A DNA stretch of 64,000 nt, taken from Rhodoplanes tepidamans. Lineage in GTDB: Bacteria; Pseudomonadota; Alphaproteobacteria; Rhizobiales; Xanthobacteraceae. Location of the stretch: positions 1 to 64,000 of the forward strand of contig NZ_JAUSUJ010000025.1 of the NCBI RefSeq assembly GCF_030813915.1, read 5' to 3'. The translations under genes were made by a program, and so were the position numbers. Below are positions 8,906-17,786 of this stretch, one piece after another (position 1 is the stretch's first letter; every line of letters begins with the position of its first letter). A model generated the notes under the pieces. It was not told the origin of the DNA. It was given only the letters and a program-made list of their open reading frames with translations, and did not search any database.

Positions 8906-9159
8906 GGGGATGCGAGATCGTCCATGATCTGCTTCGACGTGCGCGAATCGAGCAGCGGCATCGCGGCGATCTCGCGACCGACGGCGAGCATCTGCTCGGC
9001 GCTCATCCGACGACGGCGGCCGGCTGGGCCCGTCTCGGCGAGTCCGGCCGCCTGTGCGCTGTCCGCCACGGCGCGCCGGATCGCTTCCGCCACGGACACG
9101 CCCTGAGCCTCGGCGAGCTGCCGGGCGAGCCGTAGGATATCGTGCGGCAGCTCGTTCAT
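8902..9159 (-). CDS. vapB: VapB-type antitoxin
   Basis: The 85-residue protein has the ribbon-helix-helix-like N-terminus of PSK-type VapB antitoxins (LRLARQLAEAQGVSVAEAIRRAV). A charged middle (RRRRMSAEQML) and a C-terminal tail (SKQIMDDLASP) that would wrap the toxin follow. Its TGA stop overlaps the vapC ATG (ATGA), implying coupled translation. VapB normally neutralises VapC and represses the operon. With the toxin frameshifted it may be an orphan antitoxin. Confidence 0.8.
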   Translation of the reverse strand: MNELPHDILRLARQLAEAQGVSVAEAIRRAVADSAQAAGLAETGPAGRRRRMSAEQMLAVGREIAAMPLLDSRTSKQIMDDLASP

Positions 9160-9233
9160 CGCGATCTCCGGATGGCGATGTCCGGGAGGGGCCGCGGGCG
9201 CGCCGCGACCCCCGGAGGTCGAATGCCGTCAGT

Positions 9234-11282
9234 TCACTCCGCCGCCTTCCGGGCGGCGACGATCTGGTCGGCGGTCTTGCCGGTCAGCTCGGCCATGTGG
9301 TCGAACTTGAACGTGAAGGTGCCGACGCCGGCGGTGGCCGAGCGGACCTCGATGATCAGGTCGCCGATCTCCGACTCGGGCATCTGGGCCCGCACCGTGT
9401 CCCAGCCGGGCCAGCCCTCGCGGGTGTCGAAGCCGAGGATCTGGCCGCGACGGCCCGACAGGATCGCGTTGATCTTGGCGGTCGCCTCGGTCGGGCAGAC
9501 GATCTCGACCTCGTGGATCGGCTCCAGCAGCACCGGCTGGCACTGCGGCAGCGCCTCGTTGATGCCGATGCGGCCGGCGGTGCGGAACGCCATGTCGGAC
9601 GAGTCGACCGTGTGGTACGAGCCGTCGATCAGCGCCACCGCGATGTCGACCACCGGGAAGCCGAGCGGCCCCTCCTTGAGGGCGTCCTTCACGCCTTCCT
9701 CGACCGACGGGATGTAGTTGCGCGGCACCACGCCGCCGGTGATGCGCTCGGAGAACTGGAAGCCCGAGCTGCGCGGCAGCGGCGAGATCTCCAGCACCAC
9801 GTCGCCGAACTGGCCGTGGCCGCCCGACTGCTTCTTGTGGCGGCCGCGCTGGGTGACGGTCTTGCGGATGGTCTCGCGGTAGCCGACGCTCGGCTTGTGG
9901 CGCTCGATGGCGACGCCGAACCGGTCGGCGAGCCGCTCGGTGGCGACCCGCAGATGCATCTCGCCCTGGCCCCAGATGACCACCTCGTGGGTCTCCTGGT
10001 TCTGGATCACCGTGATCGAGGGATCCTCGTCGAGCAGCTTGGCCAGCGCCTGGCCGAGCTTGACGTCGTCCTTGCGCTCCTTCGCCGCCACCGCGATGTT
10101 GAGCACCGGCGGAGAGGGCGCCACCGCGACGAGCGCCTTGTGCGGCGTCTTGCCGGTGGAGAGCGTGTCGCCGGTCCTGGCCCCGTCGAGCTTGGCGAGC
10201 GCGACGGTCTCGCCCGCCTGCGCCGGGCCGCGCTTCTCCTGGGTCTGGCCCAGCATCTTGAACACGCCGGCGACCCGCCCGACCTCGTCGGTCGGCGAAT
10301 GCAGCACGGTCGAGTCGCCGACCTGGCCGGCCAGCACGCGGGCGATCGACAGCTTGCCGCCATGCGTGGTGTGGAAGGTCTTCATCACGTAGGCGACGCT
10401 CTCGCCGTTCGCCTTGACGCCGAGCCGCTCGGCCGTCTGGGCCGGGCCGGGGGCCTCGTGGCGCAGCGCCTTGAGCAGGCGCAGGATGCCGTTGGTGCGG
10501 CTCGCCACGCCCATCAGCATCGGGCAGACCTGCCGCTCGCGCATCTCCTTGCGCAGATCGTCGAAGACGCGGTCGCGCGGCGGCGTGATGTCCTCGAGCA
10601 GCTGCTCCATCAGCGCGTCGTCGTGATCGGCGAGCGTCTCCAGCATGGAGAAGCGCGCCTGCTTCTCGGCGTCGAGCGTGTCGCCCTCCAGCGGCACCAT
10701 CTCGGACGGCTGGTTCTCGCGGTAGACGAAGGCGCGCTCGAGCGCGAGGTCGACGAAGCCGGTGACGGCCTCGCCGCTCCAGGTCGGGATCTGGCGCAGG
10801 AGCAGCGGCACGCGCGACGCCGGCTGCAGCATGCGCAGCGCGTCGGAGAGCCGGGTGTCGGCCTTGTCGATCTTGTTGAGGAACAGGAGGTGCGGGACGT
10901 TCAGCTCCTCCAGCTCGCGCAGGATGAGCTGGAGCTGCGGCACCTTCTTCTCGTCCGCCTCGCAGACCACGATGGCCGCGTCGACGGCCGGCAGCGCGGT
11001 GCGCATGTCGTGCACGAACTCGACCGAGCCGGGGCAGTCGACGAACGTGTAGGCGTCGCCCATGAAGGTCGTCGTGGCGACCGAGAGCTCGACGCTCATG
11101 CGGTGGTCGCGCGCCTCCTTGCTGGCGTCGCCGACCGTGGTCCCCTGGTCCACGGTGCCCTGGCGGGTGATCGCGCCCGTGCGGGCCAGGATCGCCTCCA
11201 GGAGCGTCGTCTTGCCGCTCTGGAACGGTCCGACGATCGCTATGCACCGTGGGCCTGTGGGGCCGCCTCCATTGTCTCCCAT
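9234..11282 (-). CDS. Elongation factor G-like GTPase
   Basis: The 682-residue protein has the EF-G domain order: GTPase with P-loop GPFQSGKT (18-25), FVDCPGSVEF (G3) and FLNKIDK (G4), then domain II, and C-terminal domains ending EVRSATAGVGTFTFKFDHMAE. It lacks the switch sequences of canonical EF-G, for example RGITI is replaced by HRMSVELS. That places it with the FusA-like paralogues of proteobacteria rather than the housekeeping factor. No ribosomal-protein genes are nearby, which agrees. I chose the ATG at 11282, where the conserved GTPase begins; an in-frame extension to 11417 has no similarity. Its exact ribosomal role is unknown. Confidence 0.88.
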   Translation of the reverse strand: MGDNGGGPTGPRCIAIVGPFQSGKTTLLEAILARTGAITRQGTVDQGTTVGDASKEARDHRMSVELSVATTTFMGDAYTFVDCPGSVEFVHDMRTALPAVDAAIVVCEADEKKVPQLQLILRELEELNVPHLLFLNKIDKADTRLSDALRMLQPASRVPLLLRQIPTWSGEAVTGFVDLALERAFVYRENQPSEMVPLEGDTLDAEKQARFSMLETLADHDDALMEQLLEDITPPRDRVFDDLRKEMRERQVCPMLMGVASRTNGILRLLKALRHEAPGPAQTAERLGVKANGESVAYVMKTFHTTHGGKLSIARVLAGQVGDSTVLHSPTDEVGRVAGVFKMLGQTQEKRGPAQAGETVALAKLDGARTGDTLSTGKTPHKALVAVAPSPPVLNIAVAAKERKDDVKLGQALAKLLDEDPSITVIQNQETHEVVIWGQGEMHLRVATERLADRFGVAIERHKPSVGYRETIRKTVTQRGRHKKQSGGHGQFGDVVLEISPLPRSSGFQFSERITGGVVPRNYIPSVEEGVKDALKEGPLGFPVVDIAVALIDGSYHTVDSSDMAFRTAGRIGINEALPQCQPVLLEPIHEVEIVCPTEATAKINAILSGRRGQILGFDTREGWPGWDTVRAQMPESEIGDLIIEVRSATAGVGTFTFKFDHMAELTGKTADQIVAARKAAE

Positions 11283-11569
11283 ATCGTGCCTCCGTCGCGG
11301 TCGGCTCGACCCCGTCGCGGGGCCGAGGCAGCCATGTCCTGACAACGGGACCGGCCCTGCTTGTGCCGTTCCCGGCGAATTCGCGGATCCAGAGGGGGCG
11401 CGGGAGGCGCCCCGCAAGAGGAACCGGCGTGTCTGCTCCGGCGAGACCCCGTCACGACCGTGCGGTCGTCACGATGCCTGGCGGGAGCCTCCGCGGACGA
11501 GCCGGGCACGGCCGGGCGGCACGTGCGGGCAAGACGGCTCGATGCCACGGAGAAAGGCATCGGCGCAGA

Positions 11570-12043
11570 TCAGCGGACGAACCGGAGCTCGAGGCCGGCG
11601 ACGCCGGCGGCGATGTTCACGCCCGCCTGACCCTGAACCGAAACCGGCTGGAGCGCAACACTGCGGTCGTTGCCGCCGACCAGCACGTTGGCGCCGAGAC
11701 CGGCGACCAAGGACGCCTCCGCGCTCGCGCCCGCATAGGCGCCGGCGAGCGCGCCGACCGGACGGGTGGTGGGCGAGTAGACCATCCACACCATGACGCC
11801 GCCGGCGGTGGCGCCGATGTCCAGGCCGACCCGGGTGATGCTGCCCGTGTAGGTCTCCACCGGGCCGTTCAGCGAGGGCGTGAAGGTGCAGTAGACCTGC
11901 CGCTGCGACCCGACGACCAGGCCGATGCCGGCGGACACGTCGCAGGACAGGCTGCCGGCCTGCACCCGTTCCTGGGCGGGCGCCGCGGTGGCCAGCACGA
12001 CGGCCGCGAGGGCCGCCGCCGATCCCGCAAGGACGTTTCGCAT
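11570..12043 (-). CDS. DUF992 family exported protein
   Basis: The 157-residue precursor has a signal peptide ending near ATAAPAQE. Its mature part begins with the DUF992 hallmark, a cysteine-containing LSCDVSAGIGLVVGSQ followed by VYCTF. Gly-rich beta segments follow to the end (GVAGLELRFVR). The ATG at 12043 is preceded by an excellent AGGGGGA ribosome site. The family is small, periplasmic and common in Hyphomicrobiales, with no known function. The 287-base gap to the EF-G-like gene shows nothing recognisable. Confidence 0.85.
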   Translation of the reverse strand: MRNVLAGSAAALAAVVLATAAPAQERVQAGSLSCDVSAGIGLVVGSQRQVYCTFTPSLNGPVETYTGSITRVGLDIGATAGGVMVWMVYSPTTRPVGALAGAYAGASAEASLVAGLGANVLVGGNDRSVALQPVSVQGQAGVNIAAGVAGLELRFVR

Positions 12044-12203
12044 GAAGTGTTTCCCCCTGAGATTGACCCGTCGGCCCGGTCGGCCGCGGTGCCTTCGAGC
12101 GCGCCGCACGGGCCGTCCCGGAGGCGCCCGGCGGCGCCGGCCTCCCGCGCCGCGAGCGGTGCGGGAGGCTTCATCTTAGGTCGAATCGGAGGAGGTGTCG
12201 CGC

Positions 12204-12236
12204 GGGTTTTTCGCCGCACGGCGGCAGGAAAAACCC
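12204..12236. terminator. Terminator-like hairpin after the aminotransferase gene
   Basis: A 33-base inverted repeat has arms GGGTTTTTC..CCGC and GCGG..GGAAAAACCC around a short acgg loop. It sits 12 bases past the stop of the minus-strand aminotransferase gene, before the DUF992 gene. The T-rich portion lies within the stem rather than after it, so efficiency is uncertain. Confidence 0.5.
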
Positions 12237-12247
12237 CTATTTACCCG

Positions 12248-13663
<1,416 letters not shown>

Positions 13664-13705
13664 TTAGGCGGCCTGCCGTAAGCTGCGGGCGAGCGGGAGG
13701 CGGGC

Positions 13706-14977
13706 ATGGCGCTTCGGGAGACCCTGAGACGCGGCGACTGGCTGACGCGCGAGCGCGTGCGGCTGTGGGCGCTGGCGCTCGCCGGCTTCTCGGCCGTCGC
13801 CGCCGTCGTCGTCGCGGCGACCTCGAACGGCTGGACCGACTGGCAGGGCCGGCCGCTCGCCACCGACTTCTCCTGCTTCTGGACCGCCGGCCGCTTCGTG
13901 CTGGAGGGCCGCCCGGCGCTCGCCTTCGACGACGCCGCGCTGTTCGCCCTGCAGCGGGCGACCTTCGGGCCGGAGACGCCGTTCTACGGCTGGCTCTATC
14001 CGCCGGTGTTCCTGCTGGTCGCCGGCCTGCTCGCGACGCTGCCCTATCCGGTCGCGCTCGGCCTGTGGCTCGCCGTCACCGGGGCCCTCTACGTCCTGTC
14101 GATCCGGGCGATCCTGCGCAGCGCCGAGGATGGCGCGGCGCCCGACCCGCTGTGGCTGCTGCTCGTCCTCGCCTTTCCGGCCGTGTTCGTCACCGTCGGG
14201 CACGGGCAGAACGGCTTCCTCACCGCCGCGCTGTTCGGCGGCGCGCTGGCGATCCTCGACCGGCGGCCGATCCTGGCCGGGGTGCTGCTCGGGCTGCTCG
14301 TCTACAAGCCCCAGTTCGGCCTGCTGGTCCCGCTGGCGCTGGTCGCCGGCGGGCGGTGGCGGACCGCGGCCGCCGCGACCGCGACCGTGCTGGCGCTCGC
14401 CGGCCTCACCCTGGCGCTGCTCGGGCCGGAGCCGTGGCGCGCCGTCCTGGCGGCGAGCGGCGCGGTGCGGACCACGGTGCTGGAGCAGGGCGCCGCCGGC
14501 TGGCACAAGCTGCACGGCGTGTTCGCCTGGACGCGGTTCTGGGGCGGCCCGGTCGGGCTCGCCTATGCGCTGCACGGGCTGGTGGCGCTCGCCGTCGCCG
14601 TCGCCACCGCGTGGGCGTGGCGGGCGCCCGTCCGCCCGGCGCTGCGCTCGGCCCTGCTGCTCGCCGGCGCGTTTCTGGTCGCCCCGCACAGCCACGACTA
14701 CGACCTGATGCTGCTCGCCCCCGCGCTGGCGTTCCTGATCACGGACGGCCGGCGCCACGGATTCGCCGCGTGGGAGAAATCACTCCTGGCGTTCGTCTTC
14801 GTGATGCCGCTGTTCACCCGCGCGGTCGCCGAGCACGCGCTCGTTCCCGTCGGGACCATCGCGGTGCTGGCTCTCCTGATCGTGATCGTGCGGCAGTGCA
14901 TCAACGCCGCCGCGGTCGCTGCGGCGCCCATTTCCTGCCACGATCGAGAGCATCTGCGGTCGCCGGTCGCGTCCTAA
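13706..14977 (+). CDS. GT87/DUF2029-type polytopic membrane protein
   Basis: The 423-residue protein has roughly nine to eleven hydrophobic segments and a periplasmic-loop-type motif near the N-terminus (DFSCFWTAGRFVLEG). That matches the GT-C-fold DUF2029/GT87 family, which includes polyprenyl-phosphate-dependent mannosyltransferases. A DY-rich segment (HSHDYDLMLLAPALAF) near residue 330 is also characteristic. The actual donor and acceptor are unknown. A GGAGG-like ribosome site (gcgggaggcggg) precedes the ATG. It is not visibly in an operon. Confidence 0.8.
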   Translation: MALRETLRRGDWLTRERVRLWALALAGFSAVAAVVVAATSNGWTDWQGRPLATDFSCFWTAGRFVLEGRPALAFDDAALFALQRATFGPETPFYGWLYPPVFLLVAGLLATLPYPVALGLWLAVTGALYVLSIRAILRSAEDGAAPDPLWLLLVLAFPAVFVTVGHGQNGFLTAALFGGALAILDRRPILAGVLLGLLVYKPQFGLLVPLALVAGGRWRTAAAATATVLALAGLTLALLGPEPWRAVLAASGAVRTTVLEQGAAGWHKLHGVFAWTRFWGGPVGLAYALHGLVALAVAVATAWAWRAPVRPALRSALLLAGAFLVAPHSHDYDLMLLAPALAFLITDGRRHGFAAWEKSLLAFVFVMPLFTRAVAEHALVPVGTIAVLALLIVIVRQCINAAAVAAAPISCHDREHLRSPVAS

Positions 14978-14992
14978 TTGAAGTCGCAATTC

Positions 14993-15007
14993 GAGCATGC
15001 AATGCTC
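14993..15007. promoter_or_regulatory. Inverted repeat upstream of the GST gene
   Basis: GAGCAT-gca-ATGCTC is a perfect 15-bp inverted repeat, 209 bases before the glutathione S-transferase start. It may be an operator, or the 3' hairpin of the preceding transcript. Confidence 0.25.
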
Positions 15008-15060
15008 GCCGCGACCGCCCGGCAATCCTCGCAATCGCAGACGACCGACGACCCGCCTTC

Positions 15061-15165
15061 GACGCGTGAGACTCGGACGCGTGAGACTCGGATGCGTGAA
15101 AAGCGGGCGCGTGAGATTCGGGCGCGCGAGACTCGCGTGCGTGACATTCGGACGCGACGGCGTCG
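15061..15165. repeat. Tandem 15-bp repeat, about seven units
   Basis: Units of 15 bases begin at 15061, 15076, 15091, 15106, 15121, 15136 and 15151. The first two are identical (GACGCGTGAGACTCG) and the later ones differ at a few positions. The array lies 51 bases before the GST gene. Because 15 is a multiple of three, the frames through it stay open, giving spurious Arg-rich extensions of the neighbouring reading frames. Confidence 0.9.
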
Positions 15166-15215
15166 GTCGGGATTCGGGAATGGCAGCCAGCGGCGGGAGC
15201 CACGGTCGGGATCGC

Positions 15216-15851
15216 ATGTACACGCTCTACTCGATGCGGCGGTCGGGGAATTGCTACAAGGTGCGTCTCGCGCTGACGCAGCTGCGCATCCCGTATCGGC
15301 TCGTCGAGATCGACGTGCTGAAGGGCGAGAACCGCACCCCCGAGTTCCGCGCCAAGAACCCGAGCGGCCGGGTGCCGCTGCTGGAGGTCGCGGCGGGGCG
15401 CTGGCTGCCCGAGTCGAACGCCATCCTGTGGTACATCGCCGGCGGCACGCCGCTCGCGCCGGAGGACCGCTTCGAGCGCGCCGAGGCGCTGCGCTGGATG
15501 TTCTTCGAGCAGAACAGCATGGAGCCGAGCATCGGCTCGGCCTATTTCTGGCTCACCCTGGTGCGCGGCGGCCGCGACCTCAAGATGCACGAGATCGAGG
15601 GCTGGACCGAGGCCGGCTACGCCGCCCTCGGCCTGATGGAGGAGCACCTCGACGCCAACCGCTTCTTCGCCGCCGACCGGTACACCATCGCCGACATCGC
15701 GCTCTACGCCTACACCCACATCGCCGACCAGGCGGGCTTCGACCTCGCCGGCTTCCCGGCCATCCGCCGCTGGCTCGACCGCGTCGCCGCCCAGCCGAGG
15801 CACGTCACGATGCTGGAGGACGTGCCCGGCGCGCTGGAGACGGCGGGGTAG
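15216..15851 (+). CDS. Glutathione S-transferase family protein
   Basis: The 211-residue protein has the thioredoxin-like N-domain (about 1-80) with SGNCYKVRLAL at the active-site region, NPSGRVPLLEV with the cis-Pro, and ESNAILWYIA, the glutathione-binding Glu-Ser. An all-helical C-domain follows (TIADIALYAYTH). The ATG at 15216 (MYTLYSMRRSGN) matches the family N-terminus. The frame continues upstream through the tandem 15-bp repeat, but that would encode only Arg-rich repeats. Substrate is unknown. Confidence 0.92.
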   Translation: MYTLYSMRRSGNCYKVRLALTQLRIPYRLVEIDVLKGENRTPEFRAKNPSGRVPLLEVAAGRWLPESNAILWYIAGGTPLAPEDRFERAEALRWMFFEQNSMEPSIGSAYFWLTLVRGGRDLKMHEIEGWTEAGYAALGLMEEHLDANRFFAADRYTIADIALYAYTHIADQAGFDLAGFPAIRRWLDRVAAQPRHVTMLEDVPGALETAG

Positions 15852-15894
15852 GACCTGCAATCCACGGCACACGATCCGGTCGACCGCGCGCCGC

Positions 15895-16125
15895 TCAGCG
15901 CGCCGCGGTCCGGGGATCGATCACGGTGAGGCCGGCGGCCGTGAAGGCGCTCGTGTCGCCGGACGCCACGGCGAAGCCGTGCGCGGCGGCGATCGCGGCG
16001 ATGGTGCCGTCGGGCGTGGGGACGCCCCGTCCGGCCGCCCGCGCCGCCGCGGCGAGATCGGCACAGCGCCGCGCCGCCTCGGTATCGAAGGGCAGGAGTC
16101 CTCGCCCGCCGGCGCCCCCGCAGTC
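15895..16125 (-). pseudogene. C-terminal remnant of a PIN-domain (VapC/FitB-like) toxin
   Basis: A start-less 76-codon frame reads LLPFDTEAARRCADLAAAAR, then VPTPDGTIAAIAAAHG, ASGDTSAFTAAG and LTVIDP. These are the last half of a FitB/VapC PIN domain, with the conserved Asp of PDGTIAA and of SGDTSAF. An in-frame TAG at 16126-16128 blocks it upstream and no N-terminal half is found nearby. I read it as a decayed toxin gene. No antitoxin remains visible. Confidence 0.65.
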
Positions 16126-16277
16126 CTAACGCAAGCTCACGCGAGGCGTCGCAATTTGAATCAGTAATCGACGCCAGAATAAACCGATCCCATTGGTTTC
16201 GCGGCAATGATGGGACGGTCCGGGGCTCCCCGGATTCGACGCAGGGCCCACCGCTGTCCATTCCGAGACGTCGTCCG

Positions 16278-16523
16278 ATGCCGAAGAACGTTTTCGACAG
16301 GCGCTCGTTTTTCGAGAAGCGCTGGCACGAGCTCACGCCCGACGAGCTCGCCGACGCGCACGTCGCCTATCACCAGGCGCTGGTGCGGTTCTTCAAGGTG
16401 ATGGGCGAGAACCCCTTCACGCCCGAGAACCACACCCGGCTCGCCCGCATCTCCTCGGCCAGCGCCGCCCACTGCCGCAAGGTGGTGGCCCGTGCCCGGC
16501 GGACGCGGTCGCGCATGCAGTGA
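16278..16523 (+). CDS. Small hypothetical protein
   Basis: The 81-residue basic protein starts MPKNVFDRRSFFEKRWHEL and ends in an Arg-rich tail (VVARARRTRSRMQ). It is probably helical. A weak promoter-like pair, TTGAAT near 16156 with ATAAAC 17 bases on, lies upstream. I recognise no family. Gene-like amino-acid composition argues for it; the short length argues for caution. Confidence 0.5.
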   Translation: MPKNVFDRRSFFEKRWHELTPDELADAHVAYHQALVRFFKVMGENPFTPENHTRLARISSASAAHCRKVVARARRTRSRMQ

Positions 16524-16563
16524 CGTTTTCGCGCGGATGCGCGGAGGGCCGGAAGGCGGCGCC

Positions 16564-17262
16564 TCAGCGCGTCGTCCCCGATCCGCTGCCGAGGCCGCGG
16601 ATCAGCAGCATCAGGGCGCGGCGCAGCCGGTCGAGACCGCTCTCCAGATCGATGGTGCCGTCGGACAGCCAGCGCCGCAGCTCGACCTGATAGATGCAGA
16701 AGATCGTCCACCCGACGAACTGCGGCGCCTCGTCGGTCGCGATCTCCCGGCGTTCGGCCGCGTGCCGGACGATCGTTCCGAGCAGCTCGATCAGCGCCTC
16801 GCGCGTCTTCTGGAACGAGCCCGCCTGCGCGCCGCTGTCGTAGAACGCCATCTCGCGCAGGACGAGCCGCGACAGCTCGGGCTGCCGCGCGAAGAAGGCG
16901 TAGTGCGGCCCGAACACGCCGAGCAGATTGTCGATCAGTGCGGCCTCCGGGTCGACCGACGCGGCGGCGGTGCTCGCGACCTCGTCGAGCCCCTCGTTGG
17001 CGATCAGGAACAGCAGGTCGCGCTTGGTGGCGGCATAGATGAAGACGGTGCCGAGGCCGACATCGGCGCGCGTCGCGATCTGGCGGATGGTGGTGTCGTC
17101 GAAGCCCTTCGAGACGAACAGCTCGCGCGCCACGTCCTTGATCCGGCGGAGCTTGTCCTCCTTGTTCTTCTCGCGACGTCCCGGCCTGCCGCGCGGCGCC
17201 GCGGTCGCGTCGTCCGACGCGGGCTCCCGCCGGGCGTGCTCTCGTGTGTCGCGCTCCACCAT
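16564..17262 (-). CDS. TetR family transcriptional regulator
   Basis: The 232-residue protein carries the TetR helix-turn-helix at about residues 34-80 (IKDVARELFVSKGFDDTTIRQIATRADVG then LGTVFIYAATKRDLLFLI). An all-helical ligand-binding domain follows. A basic, Arg-rich stretch (about 1-30) precedes it. I chose the ATG at 17262 (MVERDTRE); 17277 and 17343 are in-frame alternatives. The last would overlap its own likely operator at 17331-17358. It is divergent from the MFS/hydrolase/cupin operon, which is its probable target. Confidence 0.88.
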   Translation of the reverse strand: MVERDTREHARREPASDDATAAPRGRPGRREKNKEDKLRRIKDVARELFVSKGFDDTTIRQIATRADVGLGTVFIYAATKRDLLFLIANEGLDEVASTAAASVDPEAALIDNLLGVFGPHYAFFARQPELSRLVLREMAFYDSGAQAGSFQKTREALIELLGTIVRHAAERREIATDEAPQFVGWTIFCIYQVELRRWLSDGTIDLESGLDRLRRALMLLIRGLGSGSGTTR

Positions 17263-17318
17263 CGCTCCGGTCCACATCCGTACAAACCCTGCCGCGGCGC
17301 GCGCCGCGGCCTGGCGTC

Positions 17319-17358
17319 TTGACACGAAAGTGAACACGTTCAAAAATGAACGCGTTCA
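17319..17358 (+). promoter_or_regulatory. Promoter with twin 12-bp palindromic operators
   Basis: Two palindromes, TGAACACGTTCA (17331-17342) and TGAACGCGTTCA (17347-17358), have centres 16 bp apart. They overlap a plus-strand promoter, TTGACA (17319-17324), 17 bases, then AAAAAT (17342-17347). The first palindrome occupies the spacer and the second the start-site region. This is the geometry of a repressor operator. The adjacent divergent TetR protein is the natural binder. Confidence 0.65.
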
Positions 17359-17786
17359 ATAAAGGCGCCGCTCTCCTTGTAGCGGGAGAAAACCGCGGTG
17401 TCGCCTCGGGAAGAAACGCTAGCGCCGGGGACCTCGTGTCCACGGCCGGGAGACGACGGATGAGACGGACGCAACGACCTCGACGCCGCGACCTCTGCGC
17501 GACGGCCGGACCCCTCCCGGCACCGAGACCACACCCCCACGAGTAGTTCCGGGCCGGGCCCCTGACCGGCCGGTTTCGGAGCGGCGCACGACTCGCGTCG
17601 CTTCGACGAGCCCCTGTGTCGATTTCTCTGTGTCGATCCCGAACGCGGCGCTGCCGCAGGCGTGGGAGGCGGAGTCATGACGGCGCTCGACCCTCCCGAC
17701 CCGTCCGGCTCCCCCGGACGACGCCCCGCATCCTCGGTCGGATCGCCCACCGTATCAACCGACTGCCTGCTCCGGGAGAGTCGCGC
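17359..17786 (+). other. Long leader before the MFS gene
   Basis: This 428-base stretch between the operator and the MFS start shows no gene with family support. Short Arg-rich frames in it look like GC-driven artefacts. No riboswitch architecture or terminator was recognised. A further promoter nearer the MFS gene is possible. Confidence 0.4.

Noticed and set aside
15061-15165. CRISPR array
   Set aside because: The 15-base units are adjacent with no unique spacers, and no cas genes are present. It is a simple tandem repeat.
17346-17546. Small plus-strand frame starting inside the TetR operator
   Set aside because: Its start codon lies within the palindromes, there is no ribosome site, and the protein is Arg/Pro-rich with no motif.
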